This document shows, one piece after another, positions 44,961 to 53,738 of a stretch of 64,000 nucleotides of DNA. This DNA comes from Dyadobacter sp. CY261 (GTDB lineage: Bacteria; Bacteroidota; Bacteroidia; Cytophagales; Spirosomataceae), in NCBI RefSeq assembly GCF_021440085.1, contig NZ_JAKCPW010000002.1:62001-126000 (forward strand), written 5' to 3'. The translations under genes and the position numbers were made by a program. Below the pieces are notes generated by a model. It ran no database searches and was not told the origin of the DNA. It saw nothing but the letters and a program-made list of their open reading frames with translations. Each line of letters begins with the position of its first letter. Positions within the stretch are counted from its first letter, which is position 1.

Positions 44961-45716
44961 CTATTCCGTTTCAGGCAAATTTTTAAAGTAGGCGATTTCG
45001 TCGATGTTGTGTCTGGAAATGCCGGTTAAAGCAAAAGGTAATGTTGTGCCATTTTGATATTGGACACCATATTGTACGAAATGGCTGCGTACGACGTCCG
45101 TCGGTTTCCGCAAATTCGGTAAAAACCGATTCGGTTCCAGCTCCCAGAACACGGAATCAACATGGGGTATGGTCGCGTTGTGACGGTATTGATGGGCAAG
45201 TTGCCTTTTGCTTTTCAATATGCCGGTCATTCGCTCGATCCGGCAAAGGTAAAGCCCGTTGCCGGTATAACCTGACCCGTATAATCGTTTTTCCTCATCT
45301 GAAAGCCCCGTAACGCGTTTCAGCAAACTTGGTGCATTGGCTGGGTCGGGTAGGAGCGGACTGGCTTTGAAGTAATCATAACCCTGCTTGCACCAGTAAT
45401 GCAGCTCGTCTTTGATCACCCAGCTGTTCAGCTCGTGGATGAGGAGAAAATCGCACCAGTTGAAACGCTCGTAAAAATCCTGCATCAGGAAAAGTGGCGC
45501 CAAATGTTGCCGGGATTCGAAAAAGCGCTTCGGAAAATGCACTACATCGATATGCTCGGCATGCTCGTGCACAACCGAAAGGTCGGTACCTTCGCCGGCG
45601 ATGAAAACGATCGGGTGTTCCGACAGAATATTTAAAGCATGATGCAGCAGTTTTTCCTCCGTCGGGTCGATCCGGGTTTCCAGAATAGGAATAATAACGG
45701 TTACCAGCTCTTTCAT
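44961..45716 (-). CDS. DUF5672 family protein (glycosyltransferase-like)
   Basis: 251 residues. Opening VTVIIPILETRIDPTEEKLL and the segment LLIHELNSWVIKDELHYWCK, followed by GYDYFKASPLL and TGNGLYLCRI, match DUF5672, a family found in glycan clusters and thought to be GT-A related. Activity is not established. Start ATG overlaps the stop of the gene before it (TGATG) and its stop is seven bases before the next gene, so it is translated as part of the operon, sandwiched between two related GT8-like proteins. Confidence 0.75.
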   Translation of the reverse strand: MKELVTVIIPILETRIDPTEEKLLHHALNILSEHPIVFIAGEGTDLSVVHEHAEHIDVVHFPKRFFESRQHLAPLFLMQDFYERFNWCDFLLIHELNSWVIKDELHYWCKQGYDYFKASPLLPDPANAPSLLKRVTGLSDEEKRLYGSGYTGNGLYLCRIERMTGILKSKRQLAHQYRHNATIPHVDSVFWELEPNRFLPNLRKPTDVVRSHFVQYGVQYQNGTTLPFALTGISRHNIDEIAYFKNLPETE

Positions 45717-46699
45717 CAGATCGTCTGAAGCTTTCCGATCAGATAGTTCACAGGCATTTTCAGGTATTTTCTCACGCGCTGATAGCGACGCACCGGCGCA
45801 GGCTTGATGTACGAGCAGGGGAATTTGCGGTAGTAAGCGTTCCCATTGTCGATCAGGCTGTTTTTGTATAATTTGAAAAGATCCGTCAGATCGCTGCGGC
45901 GACTTAATTCGAAGCGGTCCTGGTATTTCGACAAAATATCCGGTTTGGCGGGATCATAGCCGCTGTAATGGAAGAATATTAATGGATTCTCTTCATTTAC
46001 ATACCATTGGCCGTCGCGTTCCGTAAATGTGCGCTCGTGCAGGTTCCAGTAAGCCGCATTATAGCCGGGATTTCTTTCAATGTATGTATTAGGTACGAAG
46101 ACCGGCAGGAAATTCATCCAGTTCTGATCTACAAAAAGCCCATTACAAAGGTCGATCAGGCATTCGTAACGTAGTTTTTCTTCCCACCAGGAAATAAAGC
46201 GGTCATTTTCCTCGGAGCGGCTGAATGCCACAAACCCAAGGTTGTACACGCCGGTATTGAGGTGATGCAGTTCGTTGGGTGTCAGCCGGTCGTCGATCGG
46301 CGTGTTGATATGCGGCGTCAGCACGGCATTGTTCTTTGCCAGTGAGTTCAGGAGGCCTGTCAATGGTTGGAAAACAATAATATCCGGGTCGAAATAGATG
46401 ACGTTATTCGCCTGGGGGTAGTGTTTGAAAAAATAGGTAAAATAGAAAGGTTTTACCGCGGTGTTAAGCTCTGTAATATTGTAGCGCGCACACATTTCCT
46501 GAAAATCCCTGATCTCGATCTTATCGATCTCGATCATCGGGTAGGCTGGCGTGTAGGCATCTTCAAATGCTACGCCTTGAAGGGTGTCCACCAGACCAAT
46601 GAAGAACCGGACATCCGGATTGGTCGCTTTGAGCGAATCTCCTAGTGTCCGGGCTTGCGCGAGGTAATTGATGGAGCAAATGGTAAAGGCAATGGTCAT
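45716..46699 (-). CDS. GT8-like glycosyltransferase with intact DxD
   Basis: 327 residues. GT-A features: AFTICSINYLAQARTLGDSL at the start, the DxD motif in VIYFDPDIIVF, NTGVYNLGFVAFS, LFVDQNWMNFLP and a late FFHYSGYDP that fits the second metal-coordinating His. It closely resembles the product of 44001-44954, indicating an old duplication within the operon. It should be a retaining nucleotide-sugar-dependent transferase on the cytoplasmic side. The ATG-TGA overlaps on both sides show tight coupling with neighbours. Confidence 0.82.
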   Translation of the reverse strand: MTIAFTICSINYLAQARTLGDSLKATNPDVRFFIGLVDTLQGVAFEDAYTPAYPMIEIDKIEIRDFQEMCARYNITELNTAVKPFYFTYFFKHYPQANNVIYFDPDIIVFQPLTGLLNSLAKNNAVLTPHINTPIDDRLTPNELHHLNTGVYNLGFVAFSRSEENDRFISWWEEKLRYECLIDLCNGLFVDQNWMNFLPVFVPNTYIERNPGYNAAYWNLHERTFTERDGQWYVNEENPLIFFHYSGYDPAKPDILSKYQDRFELSRRSDLTDLFKLYKNSLIDNGNAYYRKFPCSYIKPAPVRRYQRVRKYLKMPVNYLIGKLQTI

Positions 46700-47919
46700 T
46701 GATTGTGCTGTTCCGAAACCTGCAAAGGTAAATACTTTTGAATAATGGCTTCGATGCTTGCGACGCTTTTGTCGGTGTTATGCCTCTCCAAAACTTTCTT
46801 GCGGGCATTTTCGCCCATTGTGTTCCGCAGCGACGGGTCGAGGATTAGTTGGATGATCGCGTCCGAAGCAGCGGAAATATCCATATAAGGAACCACAAAC
46901 CCGGCATCGTCTTCGATAAGTTCTGGCGCGCCGCCTGCATCTTCGAAGCATACCACGGGTATTTCCTGTAAAGCCGCTTCCATAACCACAAGGGGATAAG
47001 GATCCTCACGGGAACTCAACAGCAATACGTCGAAACGGTTAATATAATCCAGCGCACGCGGCGTTGGCGGAACGAGGATGATCTTGTCGCTCAGCCCCAT
47101 CAGGCGAATGTCGCTTTCAATTAACTCATAGATCTCATGCTGTGGCCCGGCGCCCACCCATACAAAGTAAACAGGCAGTGGCTGGGTTTTGCGTATCACT
47201 CGGCTGGCGATCCAGTTAAATATGTCGTTACCCTTGCGCCATTCGGCATTCCCGCAGCCGCCGATTACAATGGCGTCTTCCGGGATTTTATAGGTTTTTT
47301 CAAGAATATCGTGCTGGACAGATTGTAGTCGCTGGTCGATATGCTCATGATCGATGAGCGTGAATGTGCTGACGTGGTGGGCGGGGAAATCGTATTTGCG
47401 GATGTAATAGTCTGCCACTGCATTGGAAACGGCGATCAGATGATCGGTTTTTTTTAGCAGAAAAGCGAGTTGTTTCTCCTGCGTATATATTTTCACTGAC
47501 ATTGCCAGCTCATGCACAAAAAGCACTAAAGGCAAATGATGAAATGATTTCAGGAAATCATAGTAAACTTCCGCATTAGCAATGGAATTGATGAAAATGA
47601 GGCCAATATTCTGCTGCTCCAGCTCCGCAAGGACTTTTTCGTTACCTTTTTGCAGCGATCGCTCTTCGTAGAGTTTCAGCAGGTTAGTTTTTCGGAGCAA
47701 TTTACCAGTGAAGGGAGGCGTGGTAATTTTTTTGTTTTGATAAAGACGCGTAACACTTACCACTTCCTCGAATTCAGCCTCCAGTTCGCCTCCGGTGCAG
47801 AGTAGCAGATGCATGGGAACGCCCCGTTCTTTCAATAGCCTTAATAACTGCAGCAACAGCAATTGACTTCCTGCCCTGTTAGCATCATGACTCACAAAAA
47901 GTATTTTCTTCTGCTCCAT
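46696..47919 (-). CDS. Glycosyltransferase family 4
   Basis: 407 residues in GT-B fold. N-terminal domain begins KILFVSHDANRAGSQLLLLQ; the C-terminal donor domain has VIGGCGNAEWRKGNDIFN and the E-x7-E type block SSREDPYPLVVMEAALQEIP followed by DAGGAPELI. Retaining transferase that uses a nucleotide sugar, probably acting early or mid-chain in the surface polysaccharide. It overlaps the GT8-like gene by four bases (ATGA). About 42 bases separate it from the acyltransferase gene upstream. Confidence 0.92.
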   Translation of the reverse strand: MEQKKILFVSHDANRAGSQLLLLQLLRLLKERGVPMHLLLCTGGELEAEFEEVVSVTRLYQNKKITTPPFTGKLLRKTNLLKLYEERSLQKGNEKVLAELEQQNIGLIFINSIANAEVYYDFLKSFHHLPLVLFVHELAMSVKIYTQEKQLAFLLKKTDHLIAVSNAVADYYIRKYDFPAHHVSTFTLIDHEHIDQRLQSVQHDILEKTYKIPEDAIVIGGCGNAEWRKGNDIFNWIASRVIRKTQPLPVYFVWVGAGPQHEIYELIESDIRLMGLSDKIILVPPTPRALDYINRFDVLLLSSREDPYPLVVMEAALQEIPVVCFEDAGGAPELIEDDAGFVVPYMDISAASDAIIQLILDPSLRNTMGENARKKVLERHNTDKSVASIEAIIQKYLPLQVSEQHNQ

Positions 47920-47961
47920 TACCGATATTAGCTAGCTCAGACTGTGGGTTGGCCGGACCCT

Positions 47962-48618
47962 TTAATAGGCTTCGTAACTCATCTTTCCGGGAACTTTTTT
48001 CGCAGGATTTCCGACATACACTCCCCATTCTTCTGTTTCCTTCATTATCGCCGAAGCCATTCCCACCAACGTTCCTTGTGCGATAGTTGTGTAATCGCGG
48101 ATGGTACTGTTTACGCCAAAGAAAGAGTACGATTCCACCACACAATGCCCTGAAAGCACCACATGTGACGTAAAGAAAACATGGTCTTTAATCTGGCCGT
48201 GATGGCCGATATGGTTACCGCTCCACATCACAACATTGTTACCGATGGTCGTGAATGGCTGAATCGTATTGTCCTCCAGGATAAAACAGTTCTCTCCGAT
48301 CACATTATCAAAAAGTGTCGCACGGGAACTGATATAGGAAATGAATTGATAGCCCTTTGCTTTGGCGTGGTTGTAAATCGCCTCCCGGTTGCGGTTCATG
48401 TTACGGCCGGTCATGGGGGCAAAGAACTGGTATTCCGAAGGCGGGAAAATGGTTTCTACATCTTCGAACGCTACTACGGGCAAGCCATGGAAATTGTCCT
48501 GTTCGATGTATTGGCGATTGATAGTGAATGCAACAACCTCATGTTCAGAGTCATGAGTGAGGTAGTAGTGCGCTAGTTCTGCTGTGTCGAGTACTCCAAA
48601 AACGATAATCTTCGCCAT
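47962..48618 (-). CDS. Sugar O/N-acyltransferase with left-handed beta-helix (NeuD/PglD type)
   Basis: 218 residues. An N-terminal PglD-like Rossmann part (AKIIVFGVLDTAELAHYYL) precedes hexapeptide repeats (from about residue 105: VIGENCFILEDNTIQPFTTI, HVFFTSHVVLSGHCVV) with the end VYVGNPAKKVPGK. In this class a His in the coil activates the sugar amine (here HIGHHGQIKDH). With a DegT aminotransferase and WbqC two genes upstream it probably acylates an amino sugar nucleotide. It follows the WbqC gene with a two-base gap. Confidence 0.85.
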   Translation of the reverse strand: MAKIIVFGVLDTAELAHYYLTHDSEHEVVAFTINRQYIEQDNFHGLPVVAFEDVETIFPPSEYQFFAPMTGRNMNRNREAIYNHAKAKGYQFISYISSRATLFDNVIGENCFILEDNTIQPFTTIGNNVVMWSGNHIGHHGQIKDHVFFTSHVVLSGHCVVESYSFFGVNSTIRDYTTIAQGTLVGMASAIMKETEEWGVYVGNPAKKVPGKMSYEAY

Positions 48619-48620
48619 TC

Positions 48621-49319
48621 CTAAATTAGTTCGTATGCCTCTAATTGTTTCCTGATATCATCCGGACCGTTAAACATCAGAACGTCTATAACAGACAACC
48701 AAGGTACGAAAGCATTTTTAAATTGGGGGTAAGGGCTTGATATACTTTTTATGAAGTCAAGTCTTATTCCCTCTTTTTCAAATTTCCCTTTGTCGTACAA
48801 GTCAACTCCGCCAATCGGATTGATGTAATGGGTTGCTTGTTCCCGTTTACAGATATCCAGGATCCGGTCCTGTCCTTTCAGGTGTTTATTGTTATATATT
48901 GTTGAAGAGGGAACAATCTCCGTGCCTATACCCATGTATGCGCAAGTTTTCTGCAATGCGTATATAGACTGCTCGTTAATTGATTCAACGTCTAAATTTA
49001 CGATTTCTTCAATCAGATCAAAAACCTTTTGATAACAGGGGGCCTTCTGATAGGACTGCTGAATGGTCTTTAATAACTTTTTCTGCCACTGCTCGTGCCT
49101 GGCGAGCTCCACTTCCAGGATCAATTTGTTTTGACTCGCGTCTTTGAGCGGAATGGTAAACATATGAGCTTTCCCGCCTACCAGAATGTTGTTCCTGTTG
49201 ATCCAGCCCTTGTTGATAAAGTTTACATCGTCATAAATGATAAACTTGTCCACGGCAGCGATCAGCTGGAAATAGCCGATATATGGGAAAATATACGGCT
49301 GCATGATAGCAATAGTCAT
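48621..49319 (-). CDS. WbqC family protein
   Basis: 232 residues. Opening MTIAIMQPYIFPYIGYFQLI, DDVNFINKGWINRNNI and the later QATHYINPIGGVDLYDK are the WbqC signature. WbqC proteins occur in clusters that make dTDP-3-amino sugars, where related enzymes transfer glycine or other acyl groups; the exact role is not settled. Genes on both sides (membrane protein, NeuD-like acyltransferase) and the DegT aminotransferase further upstream fit one amino-sugar branch. Confidence 0.88.
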   Translation of the reverse strand: MTIAIMQPYIFPYIGYFQLIAAVDKFIIYDDVNFINKGWINRNNILVGGKAHMFTIPLKDASQNKLILEVELARHEQWQKKLLKTIQQSYQKAPCYQKVFDLIEEIVNLDVESINEQSIYALQKTCAYMGIGTEIVPSSTIYNNKHLKGQDRILDICKREQATHYINPIGGVDLYDKGKFEKEGIRLDFIKSISSPYPQFKNAFVPWLSVIDVLMFNGPDDIRKQLEAYELI

Positions 49320-49327
49320 GGTTTGGG

Positions 49328-51385
49328 CTATTTGAGTTTTCGCAGATAATAATCTTCGCCTTTTTCACTCAAAAAGATATGGTGATATAAGGTCGTATCC
49401 GATCCCAACCGGATGTCGGTAGGCAATGCACGGATTTTGCTGGTGTCGTTAATCACCTTGCGAGCGTAAAAGAGGTAATCGGCGTCTTTTGGGATCGGGC
49501 GCAGGCCTTCTTCGAAAGGATTGATGGATATGAGTTTCCGGGTCAGGTCTTTGCCATAAAGCGGGTATTCAAAGTCACTGTTCACGGTAGCCAGTGCCAC
49601 GGTAGCATTCTCGGGTACTATAGAGTCGAAGCGGACGTATGCTCTGGTGATGTCGGGTCTCGCAAATGTCTGATAGGGAATGCGATCCATCGTCAATGCA
49701 GATTCCATTCCAAATGACGGGAGTGGAAGACAGCGAATGTTGAGATACACCGCCATTATCGCAGAAATACAAGCCAGCCCCACCACCAGCATGATATAGC
49801 CTTTCCAGACGTTTCTGCGCGGCTTGATAATGGACAGGCGATGATGGGAGAATAACAAAAGCAGGAAGAGCACGCCGAATATGCCGGCTTCCATAAAATA
49901 TCGACCCTTGAACGGGTCATAGGCTGCCGAATAAGAAATCGCGGCCAGGTTAAGGCAGAATGCAATTACTAAAAAGAAATGAACCCGTGACCTGAAAACG
50001 CGGAACAATACCAACAGCATGATCGGTAGGATCAGCGCAAAACCGAACGCTCCCCAGTAAGGATTAGCATTGTAATAATAGAACCCTCGCTGAAATGAAA
50101 ATGGAACAATGGTGAAATCCGTCTCTTCGTCGAGGCGCATGCGCAATTTATCTTCCAGGACTACCAGCGGTTTACGGATAGCGGTGTTTAGGTCATAGCC
50201 CCATTGCGCATTCCTGATGCCGTCGAGGTTGCAAAAATCGTAGGTATAGCGGACCACATTCCGGCTGCCTTGCTCGAACAGATTGGCCGCGCCGCCAGCC
50301 CGCTCGTACGACTGGTGGTACCGTGCCGTAGGAGGGCCGATCGGGTGGCCGAAAACCTGAATGTTACGGATGTAGCCCGTAGGCAATATGTAAATTAAAG
50401 CAAATAAGACAATCGCAATGCCGAGTCGCAAGGTCCTTTCAAAAAACACTTTAAAATCAGGAGCCAGGAAAACGGTATAGATCATGATCACAAACACCGA
50501 GGGCATAAGCAGTGCGAATGTCGCTTTGTGGCCTGTGACGATGGCGAACGCAATCCCAGTGAGGTAGAGATAACGATTGTCGCGGCTGGTATAAAAGGTA
50601 AAAAGAAAATAAAGCAGGCAGCTCAGATAGGCCGTCAGCACGATGTCTGTTTCGGTGGTGACAGCTTGCATCAGGAAATCGAGGAACATGCTGTATGCCA
50701 AAGCGCAGAAAAAGCTGGCCGACAGGTTTCTTCCGATCCTTTGTGCGATCCCAAAAACAGACACCAGCGTTACATAATAGGCCATTTGGTGAATGAGCTT
50801 GAATGCATTTTCAATGTCCCCGCTAATCAGGTAGGAATAGACGTGAATCGTGGTGAGGCTCTTTGGATACGTATCCATATTCCAGTTGGCCCCGCCGAAG
50901 TGCTCCATTGTCCCACGCTGGATGTAGCGAATGGCCCTATTGAGGTGGCCGGTCATGCTGTCCCATTCATTGGGAGCTGTGAACAGGACCAATATCAGGT
51001 TGGTGATCCCGATAATTGCGAACGTCAGGAACATGGCCCCGAAAATGACTTTGAGATACACGGACAACTCTCTGGTCCAAAGCCTGAAAGTAGCTGTCCG
51101 GTTGGCTACAAGGCCCCGGATGGTATAAGACGCATTATTCGGGACAAGTCTCGTCCAGAGCAGGTAATGCAGGCCCAGAACCATATAAGTGCCACCGATC
51201 CAGGCAAAAACATTAGCTGTAAGGTCCAGTGCCGACAGTACAAAGCCGGCAGGGATGATGCTACCGGTGAAAAGCAGGAAGAAAATGATGATCAGCTCTG
51301 AAAGCGAAGGTTGAGCAATCTTTTTTGCAACAAAGCTGATGCCGTATAAAAACAGGAAAAAGGTTAGCCAATAAAAAATGACCAT
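49328..51385 (-). CDS. Large polytopic membrane protein, possible GT-C-type glycosyltransferase
   Basis: 685 residues from the ATG at 51385 (MVIFYWLTFF); the longer frame intrudes into the DegT gene. About twelve hydrophobic helices in the first 550 residues and a soluble C-terminal domain of about 130 residues. Between the first helices there is a loop with NEWDSMTGHLNRAIRYIQRG containing the acidic WDS-x-x-x-H type motif of GT-C enzymes (mannosyl/dolichyl-phosphate type). This suggests transfer from a lipid-linked sugar on the periplasmic side. Not matched to a named family. Confidence 0.6.
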   Translation of the reverse strand: MVIFYWLTFFLFLYGISFVAKKIAQPSLSELIIIFFLLFTGSIIPAGFVLSALDLTANVFAWIGGTYMVLGLHYLLWTRLVPNNASYTIRGLVANRTATFRLWTRELSVYLKVIFGAMFLTFAIIGITNLILVLFTAPNEWDSMTGHLNRAIRYIQRGTMEHFGGANWNMDTYPKSLTTIHVYSYLISGDIENAFKLIHQMAYYVTLVSVFGIAQRIGRNLSASFFCALAYSMFLDFLMQAVTTETDIVLTAYLSCLLYFLFTFYTSRDNRYLYLTGIAFAIVTGHKATFALLMPSVFVIMIYTVFLAPDFKVFFERTLRLGIAIVLFALIYILPTGYIRNIQVFGHPIGPPTARYHQSYERAGGAANLFEQGSRNVVRYTYDFCNLDGIRNAQWGYDLNTAIRKPLVVLEDKLRMRLDEETDFTIVPFSFQRGFYYYNANPYWGAFGFALILPIMLLVLFRVFRSRVHFFLVIAFCLNLAAISYSAAYDPFKGRYFMEAGIFGVLFLLLLFSHHRLSIIKPRRNVWKGYIMLVVGLACISAIMAVYLNIRCLPLPSFGMESALTMDRIPYQTFARPDITRAYVRFDSIVPENATVALATVNSDFEYPLYGKDLTRKLISINPFEEGLRPIPKDADYLFYARKVINDTSKIRALPTDIRLGSDTTLYHHIFLSEKGEDYYLRKLK

Positions 51386-51389
51386 GCGA

Positions 51390-52472
51390 TTATCGCGATA
51401 AATGACCGTTGATAATGCGGGAAATGCGCTCAATGTCCTCGTAAGGCAGCCCCACATATAATGGCAAACTTAATACTCTTGCCGCGATATCCTCGGAAAC
51501 GGGACACGCAATTTGCCTTGGCATGAAAGAAAGTGTATTCAGGGAAGGATAGAAATACCGGCGCGGAATAATATCCTCGAGCTTCAATGCCTCCATTACC
51601 CGGAACATAACCTCTTCGGAAGGAAACACCACGGGATAGTAAGCGTAATTATATTCAATATCGGCGCTCAATGTAGGTTTATAAAGAACATCCCAATTGA
51701 GAAGACTATCATAAGCCGCAAAAACGTCCTTGCGTGCCTGGATGATCGCGGGCACGTGCGGGAGATTAACCAGCCCCATTGCCGCGTGAAACTCGGAATT
51801 TTTGCCGTTAATTCCGGCAAATTCGTAATGTTCGTCGCCCTGGTGACCGAATGCGCGCAGTAAATGCAGCTTACGGTCAAGTTCGGGATGGTTGGAGATC
51901 AAAGCGCCGCCTTCGATGGTATGAAACACTTTTGTAGCATGGAAGCTGCATGTGCTCAAATCACCAAATGCAAGGAGTGATTTTCCTTTATAGGTCACGC
52001 CGAATGCGTGTGCAGCGTCGTAGATGACTTTCAGGTTATGTTTTTGAGCAATCGCTTCGATAGCTTCCACATCGCAGGGGTTTCCATAAACGTGGGTCGC
52101 CAGAATAGCCGACGTTTCAGGTGTAATGGAGGCTTCAATCAGCCCGGGGTTGATATTAAATGAGGCCGGGTCGATATCAACAAAGACCGGCGTGCAGTTT
52201 TCCCACAAAATCGCATTCGAAGTTGCGCAGTAGGAGAAGGGCGTCGTGATGATCTCTCCTTTTAACTCGAGAGCTTTAATAGCGATTTGAAGAACGATCG
52301 TTCCGTTACCGCAAAAGTACAGGTGATTTACGTTCAGATATTCTTTTAGCTGTTCTTCAAGCTGTTGTAAAAGCGGGCCGTTGTTGGTCAGATAACCACG
52401 TTCCCAGATTCCACGGACGTATTGCAGATATTCTTCCTGGTCAGGTAGAAAGGTTTTAGTGACGTTAATCAT
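51390..52472 (-). CDS. DegT/DnrJ/EryC1/StrS-family sugar aminotransferase
   Basis: 360 residues, PLP fold type I. The internal aldimine Lys181 lies in STCSFHATKVFHTIEGG; Asp152 (IYDAAHAFG) pairs with the pyridine nitrogen, and FCGNGTIVLQIAI binds cofactor phosphate. It converts a nucleotide-linked keto sugar to an amino sugar with glutamate. Together with WbqC and the NeuD-like acyltransferase it should provide an acylated amino sugar for the polysaccharide. No nucleotide-sugar dehydratase is present in the window, so the keto sugar must come from elsewhere. It overlaps the Wzt gene by eight bases. Confidence 0.93.
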   Translation of the reverse strand: MINVTKTFLPDQEEYLQYVRGIWERGYLTNNGPLLQQLEEQLKEYLNVNHLYFCGNGTIVLQIAIKALELKGEIITTPFSYCATSNAILWENCTPVFVDIDPASFNINPGLIEASITPETSAILATHVYGNPCDVEAIEAIAQKHNLKVIYDAAHAFGVTYKGKSLLAFGDLSTCSFHATKVFHTIEGGALISNHPELDRKLHLLRAFGHQGDEHYEFAGINGKNSEFHAAMGLVNLPHVPAIIQARKDVFAAYDSLLNWDVLYKPTLSADIEYNYAYYPVVFPSEEVMFRVMEALKLEDIIPRRYFYPSLNTLSFMPRQIACPVSEDIAARVLSLPLYVGLPYEDIERISRIINGHLSR

Positions 52473-53721
52473 TCACTACGTGTTCAGATTGGCGAATGGA
52501 AAAATTGAGTTGAGGGCGAATATATCCGGGCCATTTGCCATACCAGGTCACATTTTCACGATAATCCTCAATATCAAAAACTAGGGCCTCTTCCATGTTG
52601 TAAAGTACGGTGCTCGTATCTTTTACAATCATCATAGAAACTACATAAGAGCCATCGTTCAGGAAGTTGCCTGGGATTTCGCAGGTGCCGCGGACGATCC
52701 CTTTTGAAAAATTCTCAGCGGCAGTGCCCACATTGAAAATACATTCTCCCGTAAATGTGTACAGGTGCATGCTGAGGTTCAATGAAGCGCCTTCCACCAG
52801 GTTCCAGAATTCAAATTGGAAGTTGATTGGCGTACGAACGTCGATATGTGTCAGATCGTCCTGATATTCCGGGAAAAGTTTGAAGCTCTTCACACGCACC
52901 TGGTCGTTTCCGGGAGCCGCTTCGATATTATCCCAATGCTTTTCCAACGACTTGTGCGAAACTTTGCTAAGGTAGTTCGTTACAATGTGCGTAGTCTCGC
53001 CCTGGTCGATCAGACGTCCTTTTTCAAAATAGAATGATTTGTTGCAAAGCGCCTGAATGGCGGTAAGATTGTGGCTTACGAACAGGAGCGTACGGCCACT
53101 TTCCGAAACATCCCGCATTTTACCCAGACACTTCTTCTGAAATTCTGTATCTCCCACGGCCAATACTTCGTCTACAATCAGGATTTCAGGATTGAGGTGT
53201 GCGGCGATCGCGAAACCAAGGCGGACGTACATCCCGGAAGAGTATCTTTTAACAGGCGTATCTAAAAATTTTTCAACTCCCGCAAAATCAACAATAGCAT
53301 CGAACGACTGCCGGATTTCACCTTTTGACATGCCAAGAATGGCACCGTTGAGAAAAATGTTTTCGCGGCCGGTCAGCTCAGGGTGAAAGCCTGTGCCTAC
53401 TTCAAGCAAGCTGGCAATGCGACCGTCGATTTTAATCTGGCCGGTGGTTGGCTCAGTGATCCGGCTCATGATTTTGAGCAGGGTGGATTTACCTGCACCA
53501 TTATGGCCTACGATTCCGATGCGATCACCTTGATCGATGCTGAAATTCACATCCTGCAACGCCCAGAACTCTTCTTTCTCGGCAAAACCGTTTCTTCCCG
53601 GTCTACGAAACAACTTATCGACTTTATCGGAAACAATGTCGCGTAAGCTGGATGACCCAGTTTTACGCTGATGGTCGATGATATATTTTTTGCTGATGTT
53701 TTCAGCTACAATTACAGACAT
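52465..53721 (-). CDS. wzt: Polysaccharide ABC transporter ATP-binding protein with C-terminal carbohydrate-binding-type domain
   Basis: 418 residues from the ATG at 53721. The ATPase domain (about 1-250) has Walker A GIVGHNGAGKSTLLK, signature YSSGMYVRLGFA, Walker B ILIVDEVLAVGD and switch SHNLTA. Residues ~265-418 are an extra beta-rich domain (VKSFKLFPEYQDD, LNLSMHLYTFTGECIFNVG) like the Wzt C-terminal domain of E. coli O8/O9a, which recognises the terminal methyl or similar cap on the finished O-polysaccharide before export. It pairs with the permease next to it. The gene overlaps DegT by eight bases. Confidence 0.92.
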   Translation of the reverse strand: MSVIVAENISKKYIIDHQRKTGSSSLRDIVSDKVDKLFRRPGRNGFAEKEEFWALQDVNFSIDQGDRIGIVGHNGAGKSTLLKIMSRITEPTTGQIKIDGRIASLLEVGTGFHPELTGRENIFLNGAILGMSKGEIRQSFDAIVDFAGVEKFLDTPVKRYSSGMYVRLGFAIAAHLNPEILIVDEVLAVGDTEFQKKCLGKMRDVSESGRTLLFVSHNLTAIQALCNKSFYFEKGRLIDQGETTHIVTNYLSKVSHKSLEKHWDNIEAAPGNDQVRVKSFKLFPEYQDDLTHIDVRTPINFQFEFWNLVEGASLNLSMHLYTFTGECIFNVGTAAENFSKGIVRGTCEIPGNFLNDGSYVVSMMIVKDTSTVLYNMEEALVFDIEDYRENVTWYGKWPGYIRPQLNFSIRQSEHVVND

Positions 53722-53738
53722 GCCCAAGAGTAGTTATT

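Noticed and set aside
50528..51301. 257-codon plus-strand open frame
   Set aside because: It is antisense to the large polytopic membrane protein, has highly charged composition typical of an antisense shadow, and no family motif.
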